Below, piece by piece: positions 18,763 through 26,561 of a stretch of 64,000 nucleotides of DNA (positions are counted from its first letter, which is position 1; each line of letters opens with the position of its first letter). The stretch comes from an uncultured Collinsella sp. Lineage in GTDB: Bacteria > Actinomycetota > Coriobacteriia > Coriobacteriales > Coriobacteriaceae. The stretch spans positions 1 to 64,000 of the forward strand of contig CABUWV010000005.1 of the NCBI GenBank assembly GCA_902495355.1, given 5' to 3'. The notes under the pieces are model-generated. The model searched no databases. It was given only the letters and a program-made list of their open reading frames with translations, and was not told the origin of the DNA. The translations under genes were made by a program, and so were the position numbers.

Positions 18763-20778
18763 ATGGTAAAGATTCGAGAGAAGCAAACCGAGCAGCTCGA
18801 GAAGGCTGCCTCCAAGGGGCTCAAGCTCGGTGGCTGGAAGAAGATGACGCTGTCTTCTAAGATTGCAGCCGTCGTGCTGGTGCTGGTCGCCCTGACTGCG
18901 ATTCTGGCGCCCCTTCTTGCCCCCTATAGCCCGGTCGAGATCTTTACGGCTCGCCAGGCTCCCGGCAACGGATTTATCTTCGGTACCGACGATAAGGGTC
19001 GCGACATTCTGTCGCGTATGCTCTACGGTGGTCGTTACTCGCTGATTATCGGCTTTGGCGCCACTGCCATGGCTCTGGTCTGCGGCTCGGTCGTGGGCGC
19101 CCTTGCAGCGGTTTCGCGCAAGGCCGTCTCCGAGACGATCATGCGTATCCTGGACATCATCATGTCCATCCCGGGCATCGCCCTCGCGGCCGTCTTCGTC
19201 TCCATCCTGGGCAACTCCGTGCCGTCGATCATCTTCGCCATCGGCTTTATGTACACTCCGCAGATTGCCCGTATCGTGCGCGCCAACATCGTGTCCGAGT
19301 ACGGCGAGGACTATGTCCGCGCGGTCATCGTTTCCGGCGCCAAGGCTCCGTGGATTTTGATCAAGCATGTTCTGCGTAACTGCATCGCCCCGATCATGGT
19401 CTTCACCGTTACCCTGGTCGCCGACGCCATCATCTTCGAGGCCTCGCTGACCTTCATCGGCGCTGGTATTCAGGAGCCCACCGCTACCTGGGGCAACATC
19501 CTCGCCGACGCCCGCGGCGGCGTGCTCGCCGGCCGTTGGTGGCAGGCGCTGTTCCCGGGCCTGGCCATCATGATCACCTGCCTGGCGCTCAACATCCTCT
19601 CCGAGGGCATTACCGACGCCATGGCCGCTGCTCCCTCCGCCGCCCTGGATCCGACCGATTCCTCCAAGCGTCGCGAGGCCGACCTGCTGGTCTCCGACCC
19701 CGTTCGCGCCTACAAGGAGCAGGCCCAGTCCCTCTCCGCTCGCCTTGGCTCCCTGCGCGATGTCGAGCTCAAGCGTGACGATCGCCATGTGCCCGACGAG
19801 TCTGTCGAACCGATTCTCTCGGTCCGTGACTTCTGCATTCAGTTTGAGCATCACGGTGATATCAACGTTGTCGACCATGTCAACTTTGACGTCCGTCCTG
19901 GTCAGACCATGGGCCTGGTAGGCGAGTCCGGCTGCGGTAAGTCCATCACCACGCTGGCCATCATGGGCCTGACCGACGATGACGAGCATCTTTCCGGCGA
20001 GGTTCTCTGGGAGGGCCGCGACCTGCTCAAGATGAGCAAGAAGGAGTGGTTCGGCCTGCGCGGTACCGATATCGCCATGGTCTACCAGGACGCCCTGTCC
20101 TCGCTCAACCCCTCTATGCTCATTTCCGCCCAGATGAAGCAGCTCACCAAGCGCGGCGGCACCCGCAGCGCCGAGGAGCTCCTGGAGCTCGTCGGTCTCG
20201 ATCCCAAGCGCACGCTCGAGAGCTATCCGCACGAGCTTTCCGGTGGACAGCGTCAGCGTGTCCTGATTGCTATGGCTCTTACCCGCGACCCCAAGCTGGT
20301 CATCTGCGACGAGCCCACGACCGCTCTGGACGTTACCGTCCAGAAGCAGGTCATCAAGCTGCTCAACGATCTTCAGGCCAAGCTCGGCTTTGCCATGATC
20401 TTCGTTTCGCACGACCTGGCGCTGGTCGCCGAGGTCGCCCACAACATCACGGTTATGTACGCTGGTCAGGTTATCGAGCAGGCGCCCACCAAGGAGCTGC
20501 TCACCAATCCGATTCACGAGTACACCCGCGGTCTTCTGGGCTCCGTTCTGTCCATCGAGAGCGGTTCGGGCCGCCTGCACCAGGTGCCCGGCGCCGTTCC
20601 GAGTCCGCGCGATTTCCCCAAGGGCGATCGCTTCGCGCCCCGCTCGAGCCATCCGCGTATTGGCCTGGACACCCGTCCGGTCTTCAAGCGCGTGCCCGGC
20701 ACCGAGCACTTCTATTCCGAGCTCCCCGACGAGGTGCTCAAGGCAAATGGTTTGACCCCTCACGCGGAGGTGATGTAG
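18763..20778 (+). CDS. Fused ABC permease (DppC type) and ATPase (DppD type)
   Basis: A 671-residue protein that joins two usually separate subunits. Residues about 30-300 are a DppC-type permease with FGTDDKGRDILSRMLYGGR and the EDYVRAVIVSGAKAPW coupling loop. A linker with basic and acidic residues follows to about 340. Residues about 345-640 are an oligopeptide-type ATPase with Walker A GESGCGKS (about 386), signature LSGGQRQR and Walker B LVICDEPTTALDV, ending in the C-terminal OppD extension. No stop codon or frameshift lies between the halves, so the fusion is genuine in this sequence. Similar fusions occur in other Actinobacteria. The separate ATPase starts at once after its stop. Confidence 0.9.
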   Translation: MVKIREKQTEQLEKAASKGLKLGGWKKMTLSSKIAAVVLVLVALTAILAPLLAPYSPVEIFTARQAPGNGFIFGTDDKGRDILSRMLYGGRYSLIIGFGATAMALVCGSVVGALAAVSRKAVSETIMRILDIIMSIPGIALAAVFVSILGNSVPSIIFAIGFMYTPQIARIVRANIVSEYGEDYVRAVIVSGAKAPWILIKHVLRNCIAPIMVFTVTLVADAIIFEASLTFIGAGIQEPTATWGNILADARGGVLAGRWWQALFPGLAIMITCLALNILSEGITDAMAAAPSAALDPTDSSKRREADLLVSDPVRAYKEQAQSLSARLGSLRDVELKRDDRHVPDESVEPILSVRDFCIQFEHHGDINVVDHVNFDVRPGQTMGLVGESGCGKSITTLAIMGLTDDDEHLSGEVLWEGRDLLKMSKKEWFGLRGTDIAMVYQDALSSLNPSMLISAQMKQLTKRGGTRSAEELLELVGLDPKRTLESYPHELSGGQRQRVLIAMALTRDPKLVICDEPTTALDVTVQKQVIKLLNDLQAKLGFAMIFVSHDLALVAEVAHNITVMYAGQVIEQAPTKELLTNPIHEYTRGLLGSVLSIESGSGRLHQVPGAVPSPRDFPKGDRFAPRSSHPRIGLDTRPVFKRVPGTEHFYSELPDEVLKANGLTPHAEVM

Positions 20779-21606
20779 ATGAGCGAGACCGCAGTCAACG
20801 GCGTCGAGCCGATCATCTTCCTTGATGACGTCCACGTCACCTTTAGGACCCGTACCGGCTCGATTCTGCACCCCAACCTGGTTCACGCCGTCCAGGGTGT
20901 AACGATTAAGCTCATGCCCGGTCAGACGATCGGCATCGTCGGCGAGTCCGGTTGCGGTAAGTCCACCACCGCTAACGTCATGTGCGGCCTGCAGGCCCCC
21001 ACGAGCGGCAAGGTCTACTTTAAGGGCAAGGACGTTACCAAACGTACCGCCGAGGACCGTCGCCACATGGGTCGCGTCATCTCGGTCGTGTTCCAGAACC
21101 CGGCCACGGCGCTCAACCCCCGCATGGTCGTTCGCGAGCAGCTGCTCGACCCCATGCGCGTCCACAACCTGGGTACCGAGGCCGAGCAGGAGAAGCGCGT
21201 CAAGGAACTCTTGGAGCTCACCGGTCTGCCCAGCTCCGCCGCCGAGGTTCTTCCCGGCCAGCTTTCGGGCGGCCAGCGCCAGCGCGTCGCAATTGCCCGT
21301 GCCCTGTCGCTGAACCCCGATGCCATCATCGCCGACGAGCCCACCTCGGCTCTGGATGTTTCGGTCCGCGCGCAGATTCTCAACCTGCTGACCGACCTTA
21401 AGAAGGAGCTCGGCCTGGCCATGGTGTTCATCAGCCATGACATCCAGACGGTCCGCTATATCTCTGACGACATCATCGTTATGAATGGTGGCAAGATCGT
21501 CGAGCAGGGCGAGGCCAAGCAGGTCTTCCAGCACCCCCAGGACCCCTACACCAAGATGCTGCTCGGCGCTGCGCCGTCGCTGCTGCATCCCAAGCTCGGC
21601 GAGTAG
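20779..21606 (+). CDS. ABC transporter ATPase, DppF/OppF type
   Basis: A 275-residue ATPase with Walker A GESGCGKS, signature LSGGQRQR and Walker B AIIADEPTSALDV. It pairs with the ATPase half of the upstream fusion to make the heterodimeric motor of the importer. It is shorter at the C terminus than typical OppF and lacks the usual Cys-rich tail. The ATG at 20779 directly follows the TAG of the fusion gene, with GGAGG inside that gene. Confidence 0.9.
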   Translation: MSETAVNGVEPIIFLDDVHVTFRTRTGSILHPNLVHAVQGVTIKLMPGQTIGIVGESGCGKSTTANVMCGLQAPTSGKVYFKGKDVTKRTAEDRRHMGRVISVVFQNPATALNPRMVVREQLLDPMRVHNLGTEAEQEKRVKELLELTGLPSSAAEVLPGQLSGGQRQRVAIARALSLNPDAIIADEPTSALDVSVRAQILNLLTDLKKELGLAMVFISHDIQTVRYISDDIIVMNGGKIVEQGEAKQVFQHPQDPYTKMLLGAAPSLLHPKLGE

Positions 21607-21622
21607 CCTCGCTTTCCCTCCC

Positions 21623-21650
21623 GTGCGCCCGGTTCCCTTGCCGGGCGCAC
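21623..21650 (+). other. Intercistronic hairpin between transporter and catabolic genes
   Basis: A perfect 10-bp GC-rich stem (GTGCGCCCGG and complement) with an 8-base loop and no U tract. It may protect the upstream mRNA from 3' decay rather than terminate transcription. Confidence 0.6.
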
Positions 21651-21686
21651 CTCCGTTGCGATTTCGAAAGGTTGGGTTCACGAGCC

Positions 21687-22664
21687 ATGCCAAGCGCTCA
21701 GGAGCTACAACAGCAATTTGGTGGGTATCGGGGCGCCATGCCCCGTCCATCAGATTTCGATCTCTTTTGGAAGGATCGCATGGCCGAGGCCGACGCCGTC
21801 GGGCTTGACTATGCGATCGAGACGGCATCGGTCGCCGATGCCGTGACCTGCCAGCTTTTCGACCTCTGGTATACCGGCATGTGTGGCGCTCGCCTGCATG
21901 CCAAGTACCTTAAACCCGTCTCGGACGAGCCCGTGCCATTGGTACTTCAGTTCCATGGGTATCCGGGTGCAAGCCGCAGCTGGTTTGAGCAGGCGTCGTT
22001 TGCGGGCATGGGCATGGCACTCATCGCCCTCGACTGCCCCGGCCAAGGAGGTCCCTCCGAGGACATTGGTGGATTTGAGGGCACAACGGTTGCCGGTCAT
22101 ATCGTCGCCGGTATCGACGGCGACCCGGCCAACCTCTACTATGTCCGCTTGCACCAAGATATTCGCATCCTGTGCCGCATCGTTCGCGAGCTCGAGGGCA
22201 TCGATCTTGCGCGTGTGTTTGTGAACGGCGCGTCGCAGGGCGGCGGTTTGGGCATTGCGACCTGTGCGCTTAACAGCGAGCTTATCAATCGTGCCGCCAT
22301 CCTCTATCCCTTCCTGTCAGATTTCCGCCTAGTTTGGGATTTGGATGCCGACGACATTGCCTACGAGGGCCTGCGCTATTGGTCTCGCTGGTTTGACGAG
22401 GACTCGACTCGTATTGACGAAGCCTATGCCAAGCTGGCGTACTTCGATTCCAAGAACTTTGCCCCTATGGTCAAATGCCCCGTGCTGTTTGGCACCGGCA
22501 CAGCCGATATCGTCTGTCCGCCAGCGACGCAGTTTGCGGTCTATAACAACCTGACCTGCGAAAAGCGTCATGAGTTCTTTGAAGGTTTTGGCCACGAGGA
22601 GATTCAGGACTTTGATGATCTGATCATTTCGTTTTTCTGCGAGGGAGGGGAGGCTCATGTCTAA
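21687..22664 (+). CDS. Acetyl xylan esterase-family (AXE1) carbohydrate esterase
   Basis: A 325-residue alpha/beta hydrolase of carbohydrate esterase family 7 (cephalosporin C deacetylase/acetyl xylan esterase). The oxyanion segment LQFHGYPG, the nucleophile Ser183 in NGASQGG, the acid Asp in GTGTADIVCPP and the His in GFGHEEI form a full triad. In this operon it could remove O-acetyl groups from sialic acid taken up from mucin, a job done in other bacteria by unrelated NanS or NanM-linked enzymes. That substrate is inferred from context only. The ribosome binding site is weak. The stop overlaps the start of the next gene. Confidence 0.82.
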   Translation: MPSAQELQQQFGGYRGAMPRPSDFDLFWKDRMAEADAVGLDYAIETASVADAVTCQLFDLWYTGMCGARLHAKYLKPVSDEPVPLVLQFHGYPGASRSWFEQASFAGMGMALIALDCPGQGGPSEDIGGFEGTTVAGHIVAGIDGDPANLYYVRLHQDIRILCRIVRELEGIDLARVFVNGASQGGGLGIATCALNSELINRAAILYPFLSDFRLVWDLDADDIAYEGLRYWSRWFDEDSTRIDEAYAKLAYFDSKNFAPMVKCPVLFGTGTADIVCPPATQFAVYNNLTCEKRHEFFEGFGHEEIQDFDDLIISFFCEGGEAHV

Positions 22665-23508
22665 GTGCGAGAGCAATGTTGACGAGCTGATAGTCCCCGG
22701 GCTCGTGGGAATTCCTGGAACGGTTTCGTCAAGGCTCGCAGAATATCGGGACTGGCGCGGTGACGTCCAAGCAGATGTTTCTGATTTGGAGGCATGCGCT
22801 TCGAATCTTGAGATTCAAGGCCTGGCCGTTACGGCGATTGACTTTGTTAACCCCTGCGCCCGTTACTCGGAGGTTTCCTTTGAGCTCGGTGACCATGCGG
22901 TCCACGCTCGTTTGATTGAGCCTGTTGGTCGTGCCCGAGTATCTGAGCGCGTGCCGCTGTGCCTGATGTTCCACGACATCGATCGGCCTGTGCGCGGCTG
23001 GCATCACATGACGAGATTTGCCGCCATGGGATATGCCGTGCTTGCACTGGACGACGGTGTTGCTGGTACGGACGACCTGCAGCGGGGGATTGCTTCGCCC
23101 GCTTTTGTCGAGCGCGTCCGTTGGGGCTGCGCGTTGGCGAAGGTCGCGCGCAATCTTGACGGCGTGGACTCCGATCGCATTTTTGCGTGGGGCGAGGGCC
23201 TTGGCGGCGGCGTCGCGCTGGCGGTTTCCGCTCTGGACGAGCGGGGCCTTGCCTGCACGGCGGTTGCCAATCCAATCCCCGGTGGCCTCGAGGCTCTGTC
23301 GTCTCGGGTGCGCGGATCGGTGCTCATGGGCACATCGCTCATGGATGCCGTGAGCGATCCCAAGGGCCAGTTCGCCGTATTCAACGGTCTTGAGTGTGAC
23401 CGGAGGCATATCATCTATGCCAAATACGCTCACGAGCGCATCAATGCGTTCGAAAACGAAGTCGTCGACTTCTTGAACCAAACGTTCTACCCGTGTTCTT
23501 TGGCCTAG
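22657..23508 (+). CDS. AXE1-like esterase paralogue lacking the nucleophile (probable pseudoenzyme)
   Basis: A 283-residue homologue of the preceding esterase; the two line up through the C-terminal half. The nucleophile motif GASQGG of the first protein is GEGLGG here, so Ser is replaced by Gly181. The Asp (SLMDAVSDP) and His (KYAHERI) positions are kept. It is also shorter in the N-terminal half. The gene has a good ribosome binding site (GGGAGGGGAGG) inside the end of the upstream gene, overlaps it by eight bases and keeps an intact frame, so it is expressed and not a broken gene. It may be a regulatory or partner subunit of the active esterase. Other explanations are open. Confidence 0.7.
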   Translation: MSKCESNVDELIVPGLVGIPGTVSSRLAEYRDWRGDVQADVSDLEACASNLEIQGLAVTAIDFVNPCARYSEVSFELGDHAVHARLIEPVGRARVSERVPLCLMFHDIDRPVRGWHHMTRFAAMGYAVLALDDGVAGTDDLQRGIASPAFVERVRWGCALAKVARNLDGVDSDRIFAWGEGLGGGVALAVSALDERGLACTAVANPIPGGLEALSSRVRGSVLMGTSLMDAVSDPKGQFAVFNGLECDRRHIIYAKYAHERINAFENEVVDFLNQTFYPCSLA

Positions 23509-23576
23509 ACGGCCTGGACACTGCCAACAAGAGTGGGTGGCATAGGGCCGCCCGCCAGACAACTAAGGAGATTCTT

Positions 23577-24497
23577 GTGGCAACTCAGAAATTCACCGGC
23601 GTTATCCCTCCCGTCGTTGTTCCCGATACCGAAGACCACCAGCTTGATGTTGCCTCCTTTGAGCGCAGCATCAACCGCATGATCGATGCCGGCGTCGATG
23701 GCCTGTTCTTCCTGGGCTCCTCGGGCGAGGTCGTCTTCTCCACCGACGAGCGCCGCCGCCAGATTGTCGCCGAGGCCGTGCGCATCGTCGACCACCGCGT
23801 TCCCGTTCTGGTCGGCATCATCGATACCGAGACCGAGCGCATGATCGAGCATGGTAAGGTCGCTCAGGAGCTGGGCGCCGATGCGCTTGTCGCCACCTGC
23901 CCGTTCTATGCCCTGCAGGGCATGACCGAGGTCGAGGAGCACTTCCGCATCCTGCACGAGGAACTCGACCTGCCCATCTTCGCCTACGACATCCCCGTGT
24001 GCGTCCACACCAAGCTCCCCTGGAAGCTCCTTGCTAAGCTCGGCGCCGAGGGCGTCCTGGCCGGCGTCAAGGATTCCTCGGGCGATGACATCTCGTTCCG
24101 CTACCTCGTTCAGGAGAACGAGAAGAACGGCCATCCGATGAGCATCCTCACCGGTCACGAGGTCGTTGTCGACGGCGCTTACCTCGGTGGCGCCGACGGT
24201 TCTGTCCCGGGTCTCGCTAACGTTGAGCCCGAGGGCTACGTGCGCCAGTGGAAGGCCGCTCAGGCCGGCGACTGGGCTACCGTCAAGGCCGAGCAGGATC
24301 GCCTCAACGAGATTTCCCACATCTGGGATGTCACCTCGGGCGTTCAGGGCTATGCCGGCGGCGTTGGTGCCTTCAAGACCGCTATGAATCTCATGGGCAT
24401 CTTCGACAGCCCGACCATGCCGCGCCCGGTGAAGGCCATGACCGGCGAGAACGTCGAGGCGATTAAGAAGGTCCTCCAGGACAACGGCCTCCTTTAA
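23577..24497 (+). CDS. nanA: N-acetylneuraminate lyase
   Basis: A 306-residue TIM-barrel aldolase that splits N-acetylneuraminate to ManNAc and pyruvate. The Schiff-base lysine is Lys165 (GVKDSSG) and the catalytic tyrosine is Tyr137 (AYDIP), the same numbers as in E. coli NanA. GSSGEVVFS is the pyruvate-carboxylate loop. The family also contains dihydrodipicolinate synthase, but the neighbours nanK and nanE point to sialic acid. The start is the GTG at 23577, with AAGGAG seven bases before it; an upstream frame-compatible start would give an unusual 28-residue extension. Confidence 0.88.
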   Translation: MATQKFTGVIPPVVVPDTEDHQLDVASFERSINRMIDAGVDGLFFLGSSGEVVFSTDERRRQIVAEAVRIVDHRVPVLVGIIDTETERMIEHGKVAQELGADALVATCPFYALQGMTEVEEHFRILHEELDLPIFAYDIPVCVHTKLPWKLLAKLGAEGVLAGVKDSSGDDISFRYLVQENEKNGHPMSILTGHEVVVDGAYLGGADGSVPGLANVEPEGYVRQWKAAQAGDWATVKAEQDRLNEISHIWDVTSGVQGYAGGVGAFKTAMNLMGIFDSPTMPRPVKAMTGENVEAIKKVLQDNGLL

Positions 24498-24504
24498 AGC
24501 TTTC

Positions 24505-24592
24505 CCAGGCACCCGACCTCGCCGTTCAACCTTGCGGCCATGACCCATTAGGTCAATGGCCACACGGTTTCTCGGCGATCTCGGGCACCTGG
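24505..24592 (+). other. Nested long inverted repeat between nanA and nanK
   Basis: Outer arms at 24505-24524 and 24573-24592 pair at 16 of 20 positions, not counting G-U pairs. Inside lies a second hairpin of 10 bp with one bulge (24536-24545 with 24551-24561, loop CATTA). No U tract follows. As RNA it would form a stable structure that could separate mRNA segments or slow polymerase. Confidence 0.6.
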
Positions 24593-24670
24593 AAAACCTT
24601 TACCGCGCTGTGACGGCTAGCCTGACGGCGCATTTCCTGTAGTTGTTTTTTATCTCCGAAGGAGAGCGAC

Positions 24671-25636
24671 ATGGAGAACAAGTACGTCTGCTCTGTCGAT
24701 ATCGGCGGAACTAAGATCGCGACCGCCATCATGGAGTATCCGGCTGATGGCAGCGTGCCCCATCCGGTCTTTGAAGCTGAGGTTCCCACCGAGGCCCAGG
24801 AGGGCGGCGAGGCCGTCTTCCAGCGTATCGAGGCGTCCATCAAGGCCGCTCTTGAGGCGAATCCCGATGTCGAGGTCCTCGGTGTCGGTATCGGTGCCGC
24901 AGGCGTCGTCGATCCCAAGACGGGCGCCATCGCGTATGCCAACGAGATCATGCCCGGCTGGTCCGGCGTTCAGTTGGGGCCGCGCCTGCGCGAGGACCTT
25001 GGTCTCCCCGTTGCCGTGGTGGGCGACGTGCAGGCTCATGCTCTGGGCGAGGCCCACTGGGGCGTCGGCAAGGGCAAGTTCTCCGTCTTGTGTCTGGGCA
25101 TCGGTACGGGCATCGGCGGCGCATATGTCGAGAACGGCCGCGTGATGCAGGGCTTCCATGGTGCTGCCGGCCATATGGGCCACATCGAGTGTTCGGCTGC
25201 CGCCGGCATTCCCTGCGCCTGCGGGCGTTCTGGCCATCTTGAGTCGGTAGCCTCGGGCACCTCGATTGGCCGTATGTACGACGAGCGCTTCGGTCGCGTC
25301 GACCCCAGCCGTCCTTCGGTCGGTCGCGACGTGAACGACCTGTGCCGTGCTGGCGACGCAAAGGCGACCGAGGTCATCCATGACGCCGGCTTTGCGCTGG
25401 GTGCCAGCTTGGGCTCGCTCGCTAACATCCTGGACCCTGAGGTCATCGTGCTTTCGGGTGGCGTGATTCACCAAGGTCCCGATTGGCGTTCGCAGACGTG
25501 GAAGGATTCGGTGCACGAGGGCTATGCCAGCCAGGCGCTCGACCCGCTTCAGGACACGCCGATCCTCATCGGTTCTCTGGAGGGCGACGCGCCGCTCATC
25601 GGCGCCGCCGAACACCTTCTTGCGTCGTTGAAGTAA
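24671..25636 (+). CDS. nanK: ROK-family N-acetylmannosamine kinase
   Basis: A 321-residue sugar kinase of the ROK family that probably makes ManNAc-6-phosphate from ManNAc and ATP. The phosphate-binding DIGGTKIATA lies near the N terminus, with GIGTGIGGA in the middle. The zinc motif appears as GHIECSAAAGIPCACGRSGHLE, where the last of the usual three Cys is His. The ROK family also contains glucokinases, so the ManNAc assignment rests on its place between nanA and nanE. GAAGGAGAG lies before the ATG. Confidence 0.82.
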   Translation: MENKYVCSVDIGGTKIATAIMEYPADGSVPHPVFEAEVPTEAQEGGEAVFQRIEASIKAALEANPDVEVLGVGIGAAGVVDPKTGAIAYANEIMPGWSGVQLGPRLREDLGLPVAVVGDVQAHALGEAHWGVGKGKFSVLCLGIGTGIGGAYVENGRVMQGFHGAAGHMGHIECSAAAGIPCACGRSGHLESVASGTSIGRMYDERFGRVDPSRPSVGRDVNDLCRAGDAKATEVIHDAGFALGASLGSLANILDPEVIVLSGGVIHQGPDWRSQTWKDSVHEGYASQALDPLQDTPILIGSLEGDAPLIGAAEHLLASLK

Positions 25637-25653
25637 ACATAACTACCAAGTGC

Positions 25654-25751
25654 GCCTTCTGAGGTGCCGCAGATTGACGTGAAAGAGGAGCGAAGCGTAC
25701 TTCGGTACGCGAGCGACGGTTTGAACGTCAAGGTGCGGTGTCTCAGAAGGC
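25654..25751. repeat. Long composite palindrome between nanK and nanE (family 1 copy)
   Basis: Outer arms 25654-25680 and 25725-25751 pair over three blocks (GCCTTCTGAG, CCGCA, TTGACGT, each perfect). The inner hairpin is GCGTAC-TTCG-GTACGC at 25695-25710. Between them lie unpaired strands GAAAGAGGAGCGAA and GAGCGACGGTTTGA. The 44-base core 25681-25724 recurs in the tRNA cluster at 44341-44384 in the other orientation, while the outer arms there differ in sequence. Confidence 0.8.
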
Positions 25752-25776
25752 TATTTTGAGAAAGGTTGAGTCGAAC

Positions 25777-26463
25777 ATGACCGTTGATCCTTTGATTCAA
25801 TCCCTGAAGGGCAAGCTCGTCGTGAGCGTTCAGGCCTATATGGGCGAGCCGCTTCGTACGCCCGAAACCATGGCTCAGATGTCTCGCGCCTGCGAGCTTG
25901 GCGGCGCCGCCGCTATTCGCTGCCAGGGTCTTGCCGACATCGCCGCCATTAAGGGCCGCTGCGAGGTCCCCGTTATCGGCTTGTGGAAGGATGGACACGA
26001 GGGCGTCTACATCACGCCGACGCTGCGTCATGCTCGCGCCTGCGTTGCCGCCGGTGCCGACATCGTGGCAATTGATGCCACTGATCGCCCGCGTCCCGAT
26101 GGCAAGACCGTCGAGGACACCTTCCGTCCGCTGCACGAGGAGGGCGTGCTCCTGATGGCCGACTGTGCCACCATCGAGGATATTCGTCGTGCTGTCGGCA
26201 TGGGCTTCGACCTGGTGTCCACCACGCTTTCTCACGGTGTAGCCGCTATCGATTGCACCATGGCCGATGGCCCCGATCTGCCGCTCCTGCGTCAGGCGAC
26301 CGAGGAATTCCCCGGTCTTCCCATCATCTGCGAGGGCCGCGTGCACACGCCCGAGGAGGCCCGCGCCGCGATCGATGCTGGCGCCTGGGCAGTTGTCGTC
26401 GGCACCGCCATCACGCACCCCACGAGTATTACAAGTTGGTTCAAAGCCGCGCTTGAGGCGTAA
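25777..26463 (+). CDS. nanE: N-acetylmannosamine-6-phosphate 2-epimerase
   Basis: A 228-residue TIM-barrel enzyme that turns ManNAc-6-P into GlcNAc-6-P, feeding amino-sugar catabolism. The segments LVVSVQAYMGEPLRTP, AIRCQGLADI, PVIGLWK and the catalytic-lysine region are typical of NanE. The ATG at 25777 is preceded by AGAAAGG. It follows the long palindrome at 25654-25751 and is the last gene of the sialic acid operon, ahead of a terminator. No nagA or nagB lies in the window. Confidence 0.92.
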   Translation: MTVDPLIQSLKGKLVVSVQAYMGEPLRTPETMAQMSRACELGGAAAIRCQGLADIAAIKGRCEVPVIGLWKDGHEGVYITPTLRHARACVAAGADIVAIDATDRPRPDGKTVEDTFRPLHEEGVLLMADCATIEDIRRAVGMGFDLVSTTLSHGVAAIDCTMADGPDLPLLRQATEEFPGLPIICEGRVHTPEEARAAIDAGAWAVVVGTAITHPTSITSWFKAALEA

Positions 26464-26514
26464 GACAGGCCTCGTATCCGCTTGGGGCGGTATACTCAAT
26501 AAAGGCAATTGATC

Positions 26515-26550
26515 GCGCGGGATCCGCTGGCCGGGTCCCGCGCTTGTTTT
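26515..26550 (+). terminator. Terminator of the sialic acid operon
   Basis: An 8-bp GC stem (GCGCGGGA and complement) ends in TTGTTTT. It lies directly before the rapZ ribosome binding site. A TATACT -10-like element at 26491-26496 precedes it, so it may also sit in the rapZ leader. Confidence 0.8.
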
Positions 26551-26561
26551 AGGAGGCACAC

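Noticed and set aside
17815..21828. A minus-strand open frame of 1337 codons opposite the ABC transporter genes
   Set aside because: It is the mirror of strongly biased codon use in four real plus-strand genes with clear family motifs. Its translation is low-complexity, Asp/Gly/Leu/Arg-rich and has no recognisable domain.
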